Shown here in pieces: positions 1-8,645 of a DNA stretch of 27,050 nt (position 1 is its first letter; every line of letters begins with the position of its first letter). The notes under the pieces were generated by a model. That model did not search any database. It saw nothing but the letters and a program-made list of their open reading frames with translations, and was not told where the DNA came from. A program made the position numbers and the translations under genes. This stretch comes from a virus. The stretch spans positions 1 to 27,050 of IMG/VR virus record IMGVR_UViG_3300042937_000164. The stretch is one strand, 5' to 3'.

Positions 1-1
1 A

Positions 2-2425
2 GATGGCACGTTGCAATCTAAACCATTTAGCGACATTGTAAACTTCTCTCGCACATCTAATGCTACAGTAACTAATAGTGCTGGTGTTATTACTTATGCA
101 CCACATAACTTGCTAACTTATAGTGAGCAGTTTGATAATGCTGCTTGGACTAAAACTACAACTACTGTAACCGCTAATGCTATTGCATCGCCAACAAGCA
201 CAACTACTGGTGACACGCTAACCGCTAGTGGGGCTAACTCTACTACATTACACTCATACACTGCTATTGCTCAAGCATATACATTTAGTATATACATTAG
301 ACGCAGAACAGGTACAGGCAATATTCAAATCACTGCTGACGGCTCAACTTATGTAACGAAAACAATTACGTCAGATTGGACACGTTTTGATACAACAATT
401 ACACCTACTGCTGGCACTAGAACTCCCGGAGTTAGAATTGTAACTTCTGGTGATGCTATTGATGTTTGGGGCGCACAACTTGAAATCGGCTCAACCGCTA
501 CAACATACAATCCCACCACAGTTAAAAACCTACTAGGTTACTCAGAGTTATTTGACAACGCCGCATGGACTAAATCCAATAGCTTTGTGCAGACTAATCT
601 GCTGTCTTATTCAGAGGCGTTTGATAATGCAGCGTGGGTAAATGTAGGAACAACCGAATCAGCAAATACTGTTACTGCTCCAAATGGCTATCAAACCGCT
701 GACACATTAATTGATACTGCTACTACAGGTAGGCACTCTATTTATGAAGCCTATACAACTTCTGCATTAACTTACACTTTTTCTATATATGCTAAAGCTG
801 GAACATTAAACTATGTAAAAGTTGGTATTGCAGCCACTGGAACAACAGGCGTTTACTTTAATTTAGCTACTGGCACTAAAGGTGCAGAAGATGCTGGGTT
901 TACTGGTACGATAGAAAATGTAGGTAATGGTTGGTATCGCTGTTCTATTACTACACTATTAACAGCAGCAGCTAATTATGCTCAAGTAATGCTTTCAACT
1001 AATGGCTCTGATGCTGGTAGTTATACAGGATTTGGTACAGGTACAGCATACATCTGGGGCGCACAACTCGTACAAGGTGCAACAGCAGGTGACTATCGCA
1101 GAACAGATGCAGCGGCTCTTCCAGTATTTTATGCTAATCATAATGGTGTGGTTTGTGCTGAGAAGTTGGTTGAGAATACTGTAACAGGACAACGGTTTGC
1201 TGTTTCCACTTTACCTACTGTAGCAATTGGTTCAGTTAATACATCGTCAATTTATGTTAAAGCAGACGAAAGAAATTGGGTTATTTTATTTGATTTAGCT
1301 TCTGCAACAGGACGATATTTTGATGTAGCTAATGGCACTAAAGGAAATACTTTTATTGGTGTACCTACTTCAGATAGCATAACTTCTGTTGGAAATGGCT
1401 GGTATAGAATATCGGTAACAGGAGTTGCAACTGGAACAACTGGGGGATTTAGACTATATTTAGCAAATGCAAATAATAGTTCGTCTTACACAGGTGACGG
1501 CACATCAGGCATCTACATCTTTGGTGCTCAACTATCAGATTCAGCTTCACTAGACCCTTATGTATTAAACGCAGGGGTTGCTCCTACAGCAGCAGCTTAC
1601 TATGGTGCTAGATTTGACTATGACCCTGTTACATTAGCACCTAAAGGGTTGTTAATTGAAGAACAACGCAGTAACACTTTGCTAAACTCTAAACTTGATG
1701 GAACAGCATTAAGCACACAAGCCGTTACGGTTGGCGCAGTGCCGTGGACATTATCATTTTATGGTACAGGGACAGTGGCTATTACAGGAACATATACAGG
1801 TAGTCTTGTTGGCACTGGGGCTTACCCTACTCGTAGCACATTAACATTTACACCAACGGCAGGTGTTATCTTGCTAACAGTAACAGGTGATGTTAAATAC
1901 GCTCAACTAGAATCAGGCTCGTTTGCTACTAGCTTCATTCCAACAGCAGCCAGTCAAGTGACTAGGACAGCAGACGTTGCAAGCATACAAGGTAGTAACT
2001 TTTATAGTTGGATTAACCAAGATGCAGGTTCTTTATATGCACAATTTGTTACACCTGCTAGCGGCAATAGAAATATTATCGCTTTAGATGACAACACAGC
2101 AAACAACAACATTAGATTGCGTACAGAAGGCACAGACCCATATTTAAAACAGGCATGGGTTGGCACAGAACAGGTTGCGCTAGATTTAGGTACAGTGGCT
2201 GCAAGTAGCGAATATAAAATATCAGCAGTTTATCAAATTAATGACTATGCTGGCGTTATTGCAAATGGAACAGTTGGCACAGATACGGTTGCAAATACTC
2301 CAATTATGGTAATGATGCGTTTAGGCACAGACCAAGCAGGTGCGTATTTAAACGGCACTATCAAATCATTTACATATTACCCAACACGTCTAAACAATGA
2401 CACGTTGAAAGGTTTAACAGCATGA
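2..2425 (+). CDS. Modular tail/receptor-binding protein (5' end outside window)
   Basis: The frame is open to the left edge (codons for D-G-T precede the first possible TTG start at 11), so the gene is truncated at its 5' end; at least 804 residues remain. It contains three copies of a module opening with NLL-x-YSE-x-FDNAAW (about residues 33, 173 and 197, counting from base 11). Its later landmarks are repeated too: GWYR (twice) and the WGAQL/FGAQL motif (three times). The middle copy is cut to about 24 residues. A RFDYDP...KGLLIEEQRSN linker and a C-terminal LamG/concanavalin-like beta domain ending in YLNGTIKSFTYYPTRL follow. This layout is familiar from phage tail fibres and carbohydrate-binding virion proteins. 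The likely role is surface glycan recognition, which is inferred. The stop overlaps the next start (ATGA). Confidence 0.7.
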   Translation, partial: DGTLQSKPFSDIVNFSRTSNATVTNSAGVITYAPHNLLTYSEQFDNAAWTKTTTTVTANAIASPTSTTTGDTLTASGANSTTLHSYTAIAQAYTFSIYIRRRTGTGNIQITADGSTYVTKTITSDWTRFDTTITPTAGTRTPGVRIVTSGDAIDVWGAQLEIGSTATTYNPTTVKNLLGYSELFDNAAWTKSNSFVQTNLLSYSEAFDNAAWVNVGTTESANTVTAPNGYQTADTLIDTATTGRHSIYEAYTTSALTYTFSIYAKAGTLNYVKVGIAATGTTGVYFNLATGTKGAEDAGFTGTIENVGNGWYRCSITTLLTAAANYAQVMLSTNGSDAGSYTGFGTGTAYIWGAQLVQGATAGDYRRTDAAALPVFYANHNGVVCAEKLVENTVTGQRFAVSTLPTVAIGSVNTSSIYVKADERNWVILFDLASATGRYFDVANGTKGNTFIGVPTSDSITSVGNGWYRISVTGVATGTTGGFRLYLANANNSSSYTGDGTSGIYIFGAQLSDSASLDPYVLNAGVAPTAAAYYGARFDYDPVTLAPKGLLIEEQRSNTLLNSKLDGTALSTQAVTVGAVPWTLSFYGTGTVAITGTYTGSLVGTGAYPTRSTLTFTPTAGVILLTVTGDVKYAQLESGSFATSFIPTAASQVTRTADVASIQGSNFYSWINQDAGSLYAQFVTPASGNRNIIALDDNTANNNIRLRTEGTDPYLKQAWVGTEQVALDLGTVAASSEYKISAVYQINDYAGVIANGTVGTDTVANTPIMVMMRLGTDQAGAYLNGTIKSFTYYPTRLNNDTLKGLTA

Positions 2426-2631
2426 CTGACTTCTACTTGAGTTTTACATCTGAAGAACAAGCCAACACAATTCTTGCTGATACAGAAGAAGGCTATTCAA
2501 TAGATGTGCTAGGTTTTACGGATAAATACCCAACACAATATTTAGTTAATCTGCGTGGCGCAGACACAGATATTTGGGATAGTTACAAATCAACACCTGA
2601 TCCGCAGATACCTATTAGAGTATTTGCGTAA
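2422..2631 (+). CDS. Small protein of unknown function after the tail protein
   Basis: This encodes 69 residues and overlaps the tail-protein stop by 4 bases (ATGA), so it is probably translated by coupling. It is acidic, has no membrane segment and no cysteine, and has the feel of a small beta-rich accessory domain (LGFTDKYPTQYLVNLRG). I do not recognise the family. Its position directly after a receptor-binding protein suggests a tail-fibre chaperone or accessory, but nothing in the sequence proves this. Confidence 0.6.
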   Translation: MTDFYLSFTSEEQANTILADTEEGYSIDVLGFTDKYPTQYLVNLRGADTDIWDSYKSTPDPQIPIRVFA

Positions 2632-2658
2632 CCTTGCTAAATATGCTAGGCTAATGAT

Positions 2659-2925
2659 ATGACAGAACTAGAAGAAATTAAGCGCGGTGAAGAAGCGGAT
2701 CGTTTACTAAAAAACCCGCTATTTGCCGATGCTTTTGATGCAGTAAAACAAACAATTGTGTCTAGTATGGCTACAAGCGCATTTGGTGACGCACAGACGC
2801 ACAATCGCTTGGTTATAGCACTACAACTATTAGACCAGATAGAAAAGCGCTTAAAAGACCATATTGCAACAGGAAAAATGAGTGCTTTAAAGACTGACGA
2901 TAAATTTAAGTTTTTTCGTAGCTAA
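2659..2925 (+). CDS. Small conserved phage protein upstream of scaffold
   Basis: This is an 88-residue, largely helical protein. The pattern RGEEADRLLKNPLFADAFD near the N terminus and ALQLLDQIEKRLKDHIATGK near the C terminus matches a family of uncharacterised podovirus proteins commonly found between the portal and scaffold genes. No catalytic motif is visible. It ends 81 bases before the scaffold start, and that gap contains stem-loops. The role is unknown; head assembly is an inference from position. Confidence 0.65.
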   Translation: MTELEEIKRGEEADRLLKNPLFADAFDAVKQTIVSSMATSAFGDAQTHNRLVIALQLLDQIEKRLKDHIATGKMSALKTDDKFKFFRS

Positions 2926-2945
2926 ACACCTAGCTTAATAGCAAA

Positions 2946-2987
2946 CACCGTGAGGTGCTGCTCTACCAGTTGGTGATTGACTGGCAG
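2946..2987 (+). promoter_or_regulatory. Two stem-loops in the scaffold leader
   Basis: CACC-GTGA-GGTG (2946-2957) forms a 4-bp stem with a GNRA-type tetraloop. It is followed by CCAG (2966-2969) pairing with CTGG (2981-2984), flanked by CTG (2958-2960) and CAG (2985-2987). They lie between the 88-residue gene and the scaffold ribosome binding site (GGAG at 2996-2999). They could stabilise or process the mRNA. There is no U-tract, so this is not an intrinsic terminator. Confidence 0.4.
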
Positions 2988-3006
2988 AATTGATTGGAGT
3001 AACAAT

Positions 3007-3969
3007 ATGAGTGACCAAGTTCAAAATGAACAGTCGCCACAAAGTAGGCTTGAGGCTTTCTTGGATGGTGATGTACAAAACGATACCCCAGTAAATCTTG
3101 ATGCCGAAGATGAAATAGTAAATGATGAAAATGCTGAGGTCGAAGCAGAATCAGAAGAAGTTGCCGATGAAGAAGTGCAAGACGAGGACTCCGAAGAGGA
3201 ACAATCTTATCTAACGCTTAAAATCAACGGTGAAGAAATTGATAAACCGCTTGACGAAGTGATTTCACTCGCACAACAGGGTGCGGATTACACTAAAAAG
3301 ACGCAAGAAGTAGCAGAGCAACGTAAAGCACTAGAGGATTACGCTCAGACTATCCAAGTCCAAGAGCAACAACTCAAAGCACAGGTTGAATTGCAACAAG
3401 CGTTATTTGGTGAACTGGCGCAGATTACAGCCATTGATCAGCAACTAGCAGACTTCCAAGCTATAGACTGGAATCAGCTATCTGAGAATGATTTTGTAGA
3501 AGCGCAAAAACTATTCTTTACACAAAACAAATTACAAACACAACGCTCTCAACTTGTACAGCAACTTGAAGCAAAACAACAGCAATTAACGCAAGCACAG
3601 CAACAATCACTTAATCAGCGAATTGCTAAAGGCAAAGAAATTCTAGCCAAAGAGATACCGAACTGGAGTCCAGACACCAGCAAAGCGATTATTTCAGCAG
3701 GTAAAGAATATTACGGCTTTAGCGATGATGAAATGTCTAGTGTAATTGACCCACGTCATGTAAAAGTTTTACATGATGCTATGCAGTGGCGTAAGTTGCA
3801 ACAGAATACAGGTGTAAAGAATAAAGTAAGTACGGCTAAACCAGTGATTAAACCTGGCTCTAAAGACGTTAAAAAACAAGTAAGCTCAGACATCCAACGC
3901 GCACGAGAATCGTTGCGTAAAACTGGTAAGTCTGATTATGCACAACAATTAATTGAGCGTATGCTCTAA
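3007..3969 (+). CDS. Capsid scaffolding protein
   Basis: I chose ATG 3007 because GGAG lies 7 bases upstream; an in-frame ATG at 2977 has no good ribosome binding site. The product is 320 residues. The first 75 are very acidic (runs of D and E). A Q-rich coiled coil follows (about residues 95-200, many EQ/QQ/LQ heptads), and the C terminus is basic (KKQVSSDIQRARESLRKTGKSDYAQQLIERML). An acidic N terminus, a long coiled coil and a basic C-terminal capsid-binding helix directly before the major capsid gene are typical of tailed-phage scaffolds. The assignment rests on composition and position, not on a catalytic motif. Confidence 0.8.
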   Translation: MSDQVQNEQSPQSRLEAFLDGDVQNDTPVNLDAEDEIVNDENAEVEAESEEVADEEVQDEDSEEEQSYLTLKINGEEIDKPLDEVISLAQQGADYTKKTQEVAEQRKALEDYAQTIQVQEQQLKAQVELQQALFGELAQITAIDQQLADFQAIDWNQLSENDFVEAQKLFFTQNKLQTQRSQLVQQLEAKQQQLTQAQQQSLNQRIAKGKEILAKEIPNWSPDTSKAIISAGKEYYGFSDDEMSSVIDPRHVKVLHDAMQWRKLQQNTGVKNKVSTAKPVIKPGSKDVKKQVSSDIQRARESLRKTGKSDYAQQLIERML

Positions 3970-3979
3970 AGGATAAAAT

Positions 3980-4936
3980 ATGGCTATTGCTAACACCAAC
4001 ACCTACAACGGCAAAGGTATTGCCGAATCATTTGAAGATATCATTTTTGACATTTCACCAGAAGATACACCATTGCTTTCTGCTTGCAAACGCATGACTG
4101 CTGGTCAAACTTACCACCAATGGCAAACTGACGCATTAGCACCTGCTGGCGGCAATCGTCAGCTTGAGGGTGATGATGCATCTTTCGGCACACTTGGTGC
4201 TACTACTGTATTAGGTAACTACACACAGATTTCTAGCAAACTTGTTAAAGTTTCTGGCACTTATGATGTAGTCCGTAAATACGGTCGTAAATCAGAGGTT
4301 GCTTATCAGTTGATGAAAGCTGGTAAAGAACTGAAACGTGACATGGAATATGCAATCGTTCGTAACCAAGCATCATCTGCTGGTGGCATCGGTTCAGCCC
4401 GTTCTACTGCTGGTATTGAGTCATGGATTTCAGGTAACTCAGTTGAAGGCACAGGTAACACTACCGGTACAACTCCAGGCTTCTCAGGCGGTACAGTTGC
4501 AGCGCCAACAGACGGCACACAAGTTACTTTCATTGAAGCTGACTTGCAAACTGCATTGCAACGTGCATGGGAAGATGGTGGCGATCCAACATTGATCATG
4601 ATGTCTGCTACTAACAAGGCTCGTTTCTCACAATTCGCTGGTATTGCAACGAAATACAACGAGATCAAAGGTTCAGCACAAGGCGTAGTAGTAGGCGCTG
4701 CTGATATGTACGTTTCTAGCTTCGGCAATCACTCAGTAAAACTTAACCGTTTCATGCGTGACCAAGCTGTATTGTGCGTAGATCCTGGCTATGTTGGCTT
4801 GGCTACTTTACGCCCAATGGCTAAAGAAGAACTTGCTAAAGTTGGTGACTCAACAAACTGGCAAATCGTTACTGAGTACGCATTAGTCGTACAAAACCCT
4901 GACGCTCACGCTAAGGTTTCGAGTGTAGGCCTCTAA
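3980..4936 (+). CDS. Major capsid protein (SU10-like, DUF5309)
   Basis: This encodes 318 residues, preceded by AAAGGA at suitable spacing. The N-terminal segment, with SFEDIIFDISPEDTPLLSA followed by TYHQWQTDALA, is the signature of the DUF5309/SU10-type major capsid proteins, which adopt the HK97 fold. Further typical parts are the VSGTYDVVRKYGRKSEVAYQ region, a Gly/Thr-rich loop around residues 140-175, and a C-terminal YALVVQNPDAH segment. It forms the icosahedral shell with the scaffold encoded upstream. Codon use looks cleaner than in neighbouring genes, as expected for a highly expressed gene. It is intact; the HNH gene sits directly downstream. Confidence 0.9.
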   Translation: MAIANTNTYNGKGIAESFEDIIFDISPEDTPLLSACKRMTAGQTYHQWQTDALAPAGGNRQLEGDDASFGTLGATTVLGNYTQISSKLVKVSGTYDVVRKYGRKSEVAYQLMKAGKELKRDMEYAIVRNQASSAGGIGSARSTAGIESWISGNSVEGTGNTTGTTPGFSGGTVAAPTDGTQVTFIEADLQTALQRAWEDGGDPTLIMMSATNKARFSQFAGIATKYNEIKGSAQGVVVGAADMYVSSFGNHSVKLNRFMRDQAVLCVDPGYVGLATLRPMAKEELAKVGDSTNWQIVTEYALVVQNPDAHAKVSSVGL

Positions 4937-4956
4937 TGGGTTGTAAGTAGTAAACA

Positions 4957-4998
4957 AATGTGCTATTCTGTGTGTTCATTCACATGGAGTAGCACATT
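4957..4998 (+). promoter_or_regulatory. 18-bp hairpin burying the HNH ribosome binding site
   Basis: Bases 4957-4974 pair with 4981-4998 without a bulge: 15 Watson-Crick and three G-U pairs (4966/4989, 4969/4986, 4970/4985), with the 6-base loop TTCATT. The outer nine pairs are AATGTGCTA/TAGCACATT. The Shine-Dalgarno GGAG (4986-4989) lies in the 3' arm, and the stem ends at the base before the ATG at 4999. The structure should block ribosome loading on long mRNA. Known T4 homing endonuclease genes use similar RBS-sequestering hairpins. The lack of a U-tract argues against a terminator. Confidence 0.75.
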
Positions 4999-5580
4999 AT
5001 GCCTTGTTATATTGATGGCTGTAACGGTAAAATTGAAGCATATGGTTTATGCAAAAAACATTATCGAAGAATTAAGGCTCATGGAACACCTGATGGTGGT
5101 AAATATTCAAGAGCTTCATTAGAAGTAAGATTTTGGCGTAAGGTAGAAAAAAAGTCTGAAAATGAATGCTGGACTTGGTTAGGATCAAAAACACCAAAAG
5201 GGTATGGTTCTATTATTAAAGATGATGGAAGTAAAAAAAAGATTGGCGCTCATAGAGCAAGTTATATAATAAATAAAGGTGAAATACCTGATGGGCTTTA
5301 TATTTTGCATTCGTGCGACAATACAAGCTGTGTAAATCCAAATCATTTACGAGCTGGAACTCAAAGTGAAAACATAAAAGAAGCATTTGATAAAGATAGA
5401 AAAACTCAACCAATATTATTTGGTGAGGAAAATCCTAAATCAAAACTAACAATAGAGCAGGTGAAATTTATTAAAGCTAACCCACAACTAGGACATAAAC
5501 ACATAGCAGATATGTTTGGTTTATCACCTAATTGCATAAGAGGTGTTAGAATCGGCAGAACTTGGAAGGAAGTGATTTAA
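4999..5580 (+). CDS. HNH homing endonuclease next to the capsid gene
   Basis: This encodes 193 residues. An N-terminal zinc-type motif (C3, C8, C18, H21) is followed by an HNH_3 core: HRASYIINKGEIPDG, then LHSCDNTSCVNPNHLRAGT (about residues 85-121) with the paired cysteines and the N-H of the nuclease site. A C-terminal helix-turn-helix-like segment (LTIEQVKFIKANPQLGHKHIADMFGLSPNCIRGV) probably binds DNA. It is more AT-rich than the capsid gene and fills the space between the capsid gene and the gene at 5580. Insertion of a free-standing mobile endonuclease into a late operon is the simplest reading. Its stop overlaps the next ATG by one base (TAATG). Confidence 0.9.
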   Translation: MPCYIDGCNGKIEAYGLCKKHYRRIKAHGTPDGGKYSRASLEVRFWRKVEKKSENECWTWLGSKTPKGYGSIIKDDGSKKKIGAHRASYIINKGEIPDGLYILHSCDNTSCVNPNHLRAGTQSENIKEAFDKDRKTQPILFGEENPKSKLTIEQVKFIKANPQLGHKHIADMFGLSPNCIRGVRIGRTWKEVI

Positions 5581-5906
5581 TGCCAGTATTATTTGATTAT
5601 GACCCAATAACAGGCGTAGCACAGCATTTTGACTATGACCCTGTAACCGAACAAATACATTTAACATCGTCACAAGACTTAACGTTTTTCTTAGAACAAT
5701 TAAAGCAAAAAAGAAATGATCCAAGTCAGTGGAAAAAAGGTGTTAAAGAAGAATGGGCGCACTATGCGTCAATCCCGCCAGTAGTAGAAATGGCGATGCG
5801 AAAAAAAGGCATTGATTTAAACAATCCTTTGCAGACAAAAGAAATACTAAAAGAAATAAACACTAATTATCCATTTTTGAAGGCGACTACTGCACATCAT
5901 GAATAA
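5580..5906 (+). CDS. Conserved small phage protein (unknown)
   Basis: ATG 5580 is preferred because GGAAGGA lies at 5564-5570, inside the end of the HNH gene. The product is 108 residues. FDYDP occurs twice (FDYDPITGVAQHFDYDPVTE), and a helical part ends in KEILKEINTNYPFLKAT. Similar small proteins sit after the capsid gene in other short-tailed phages, but I know no function for them. Its ribosome binding site lies within the HNH gene, so that mobile gene now supplies its translation signal. It overlaps the following gene by 8 bases. Confidence 0.65.
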   Translation: MPVLFDYDPITGVAQHFDYDPVTEQIHLTSSQDLTFFLEQLKQKRNDPSQWKKGVKEEWAHYASIPPVVEMAMRKKGIDLNNPLQTKEILKEINTNYPFLKATTAHHE

Positions 5907-7227
5907 TGACGAATTAAAGCAGTGCCAAGTTGCAATACACGAATTAATAGAAACACAAGATTTTGAGAACGCACTGCCAGTAATTTACAGTGTGTTAGAG
6001 CATTACCCAAACGATGCAGCCACACTACATTTTCTTGGCTACATTTGGTTGCTAACAGGTAAAGAAGCATTTGCATATCAATTGGTACGCAGAGCATTGC
6101 AAGAAGCACCAACTAATTATGCAATCTGGGTAACATTTGGTCGTTGCGCTCATGAACTTGGTATGTATCAAGAAGCGCTTAATAGCTTTATGAAGTCGGC
6201 AGAGATTAATCCTGACTATGCACTAGCTTACAGTAACGCAAGTGCAACGCTAGTACAGCTATCTGATTGGGATGCGGTAATTAAAACCGCAAACATGGCG
6301 TTAGAGATTAGTCCAAATGATTTAAACGCGCAGCTTAATTTATCACACGCTTATTTAGCTAAAGGTGAATGGACTAAAGGCTGGAAATCATGGGGCAAGT
6401 CATTGGGTGTTAAGTTCCGTAAAGAATGGACTTACGGCAATGAAGAACGTTGGGATGGTAGTAAAGACAAAAGTATTGTTATCTATGGTGAGCAAGGTTT
6501 AGGTGACGAGATACTTTATGCAAGTTGCGTGCCAGATGCAATTAACATAAGCAAAAATGTGGTTATTGACTGCGATCCAAAACTAGAAGGCTTATTTAAA
6601 CGTAGCTTTCCTGATGCAGAAGTATATGGCACTCGCAGGGAATCGCACCCAGAGTGGGTATATGATGCCGACATAGACGCAAGATGCGCTATTGGTGGAT
6701 TGCCAGAGTTCTTTAGAAATAAAGATAAAGATTTTATCAAAAAAGCATATTTAGTTGCTGATCCTGAACGTAGGTTAATGTGGCGATCATTGTTCGATTC
6801 ATGGGGCAAAAAAGTCATTGGCTTTACAACTCATGGCGGCACTAAAATAACTAATGCAAAAGGTCGCACATTGACGCATAATGATTTATCTTCAATGTTT
6901 GGACTTGATTATGAATTTGTTTGCTTGGATTACAAAGTTGAAAGTAAGATTGTCGGTGTGCATTATTTTCCATTTGCTACTCAGTCTAGTGACTATGACG
7001 ATACTGCTGCACTTATTGCTGAATTAGATATAGTTGTTGGTGTAAACACTACTGCATTGCATTGTGCGGCAGCGATGGGCGTTAAAACAATCTGCTTAGT
7101 GCCTAAGTATCACCAGTGGCGGTATGCTTATCCATCAATGTTATGGTATCCATCAATGCGGCTAATTCACCAAGATGAACGCACATGGGAAGATACAATT
7201 AAATATGTAGTAAAAAACATACTGTAA
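5899..7227 (+). CDS. TPR plus glycosyltransferase-like protein
   Basis: This encodes 442 residues in two parts. Residues about 10-170 are tandem TPR helices (for example YAIWVTFGRCAHELGMYQEA and LAYSNASATLVQLSDWDAVI). From about residue 190 there is a GT-B-like domain with GEQGLGDEILYAS (197-209) and, near the end, GVNTTALHCAAAMG (381-394). These are the sugar-nucleotide-binding features of heptosyltransferase (GT9) and TPR-GT proteins. The TPRs probably recruit a protein acceptor. With the next two genes it forms a glycosylation cassette inside the virion operon. The acceptor is unknown. The stop overlaps the next start (TAATG). Confidence 0.75.
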   Translation: MNNDELKQCQVAIHELIETQDFENALPVIYSVLEHYPNDAATLHFLGYIWLLTGKEAFAYQLVRRALQEAPTNYAIWVTFGRCAHELGMYQEALNSFMKSAEINPDYALAYSNASATLVQLSDWDAVIKTANMALEISPNDLNAQLNLSHAYLAKGEWTKGWKSWGKSLGVKFRKEWTYGNEERWDGSKDKSIVIYGEQGLGDEILYASCVPDAINISKNVVIDCDPKLEGLFKRSFPDAEVYGTRRESHPEWVYDADIDARCAIGGLPEFFRNKDKDFIKKAYLVADPERRLMWRSLFDSWGKKVIGFTTHGGTKITNAKGRTLTHNDLSSMFGLDYEFVCLDYKVESKIVGVHYFPFATQSSDYDDTAALIAELDIVVGVNTTALHCAAAMGVKTICLVPKYHQWRYAYPSMLWYPSMRLIHQDERTWEDTIKYVVKNIL

Positions 7228-7967
7228 TGGGCTGGGGCGATAGTTTAATGGCTTGCGGTGAGGCTAAAGAGCTTCACGAAAAGACAGGTCAAAAGGTAAT
7301 GATTGGTGATGGCAAGTTAATTCAGCATGAGCCTGAGATATTTGCTAACAATCCATTTGTAAGTAATGAGATTAAAGATGATGCTGTGTGGCTTAATAAT
7401 TGTATTGGCAATAGACCGTATATTAAACACACTAAAAACGGCAGGATTATATTTAACAATTACAGACCAAAGCCAGCACAGTTATTTTTTACTGACAAAG
7501 AATTAGAGTGGGCTAAACAAAACGCACCTAAAGACTTTATTGTCATAGAGCCTAATGTTAAAGAAACATATAAACATACTGTAAACAAAGCATGGCACTA
7601 TTGGGATGAATTAATAAAGCATGACTATCCGTTTTATCAGCTAGGAATGAAAGAGCCAATAACACGCAGAATAAAAACACAAAACTTTCGTGAAGCATTA
7701 TTAATATTAAGCCAAGCTAAAATGTTTATTGGCACAGATGGTGGATTGCATCATGCGGCAGCGGCATTAGGAATACCAGCAATTGTAATATGGACAGGAT
7801 TTACTAGCCCAAAACACTTGGGTTATGACAGCCATATAAACTTACATGATGGTGGTGAGCCTTGTGGCACATATAGCGGATTATGTCCACATTGTGTTAA
7901 AATATCTAAAAAAATAACGGTAGAGCAAGTTTTAAATGCAGTTGATACTATCAGGCATAGAGCGTAG
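7227..7967 (+). CDS. Glycosyltransferase family 9-like protein
   Basis: This encodes 246 residues. It opens with MGWGDSLMACGEAKEL, the N-terminal GDxL(M)-type loop of GT-B enzymes. The segment MFIGTDGGLHHAAAALGIPA followed by IVIWTG (about 166-191) is the donor-binding motif of ADP-heptose:LPS heptosyltransferase-like GT9 proteins. It is shorter than cellular heptosyltransferases (about 320-350 residues). A cysteine motif (CGTYSGLCPHC) lies near the C terminus. It overlaps the upstream gene by one base and the downstream gene by 32 bases, so the three are probably translated together. Confidence 0.8.
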   Translation: MGWGDSLMACGEAKELHEKTGQKVMIGDGKLIQHEPEIFANNPFVSNEIKDDAVWLNNCIGNRPYIKHTKNGRIIFNNYRPKPAQLFFTDKELEWAKQNAPKDFIVIEPNVKETYKHTVNKAWHYWDELIKHDYPFYQLGMKEPITRRIKTQNFREALLILSQAKMFIGTDGGLHHAAAALGIPAIVIWTGFTSPKHLGYDSHINLHDGGEPCGTYSGLCPHCVKISKKITVEQVLNAVDTIRHRA

Positions 7968-8637
7968 AGATAACTGCTTAAAACGCTTTTCTGATGCTTG
8001 CAAAGGCACTTTAACAAGGGAATGGGATGGTAAATCTATTCCAGTGATAGTAGGGAACTTACATGGCGCAGATGATATACAAATATCTTGCAGAAAACTG
8101 GGGACTCCTTACATACTTATTGATCACGGTTATTTCAACAGGGATTTTAATTTATCTGTTGCTAGATATTGTGTAAGTAATTATCACTGTACGGATTGGC
8201 GAGAATCAGGAAAGCCAATACCAAGAGTGAAAGAATGGAAAGCAGGAAAGCACGTTTTAATTATCCCGCCAGCAGATAAGATAGCTTATATTTATGGTGC
8301 TGAAAATTGGGTAAATGAAACTGTAAAAGAAGTTAAGCGTTACACTGACAGACCGATAATAATTAAAAAAAAGAATGACGGGAAACTTAGTGATTATCTA
8401 CCAATGGCTCACGTTACTGTTAGTTTTGGTAGTGTCGCTGATGTTGAGTCTGCCATTGCTGGTGTACCTGTTATTACATCACGGTATAGTCCAGCTTATC
8501 CAATATCTAATAAGATTGAGGATATAGAAGATTTAAAGCAATTTGACCGCACAAAATGGTTAAGTGCTTTAGCTGGTAGTGAATGGAGAGCAAGTGAAAT
8601 GCCAGAATGTTGGCAAAGAATTAAACCATTACTATAG
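7936..8637 (+). CDS. Glycosyltransferase-like protein, third gene of the cassette
   Basis: This encodes 233 residues and starts 32 bases inside the preceding gene. It has alternating beta/alpha segments, LIDHGYFNRDF (about 61-71), KHVLIIPPADKIAYIYG and then VTVSFGSVADVESAIAGVPV (about 161-180). The last motif resembles the C-terminal nucleotide-sugar site of capsular-polysaccharide or CDP-glycerol-type transferases (a Ser-rich loop, then a conserved acidic residue and AGxPVI). No full family match is obvious to me. Its function is inferred from this motif and from the two glycosyltransferase-like neighbours. Confidence 0.65.
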   Translation: MQLILSGIERRDNCLKRFSDACKGTLTREWDGKSIPVIVGNLHGADDIQISCRKLGTPYILIDHGYFNRDFNLSVARYCVSNYHCTDWRESGKPIPRVKEWKAGKHVLIIPPADKIAYIYGAENWVNETVKEVKRYTDRPIIIKKKNDGKLSDYLPMAHVTVSFGSVADVESAIAGVPVITSRYSPAYPISNKIEDIEDLKQFDRTKWLSALAGSEWRASEMPECWQRIKPLL

Positions 8638-8645
8638 GACTTGCT

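Noticed and set aside
2946-3000. On the minus strand, AACTGGTAGAGCAGC resembles a tRNA D-arm
   Set aside because: There is no T-arm (GGTTCGA) or matching acceptor stem, and the would-be anticodon stem has only a 4-base loop. It is not a tRNA; the hairpins are kept as leader structure.
4306-4728. Long open frame on the minus strand inside the capsid gene
   Set aside because: It lies fully within a confidently identified gene on the other strand, has no ribosome binding site and shows no family features.
4937-4998. The 18-bp hairpin as a transcription terminator after the capsid gene
   Set aside because: No T-tract follows; the next bases are the HNH ATG. Sequestering the ribosome binding site explains its position better.
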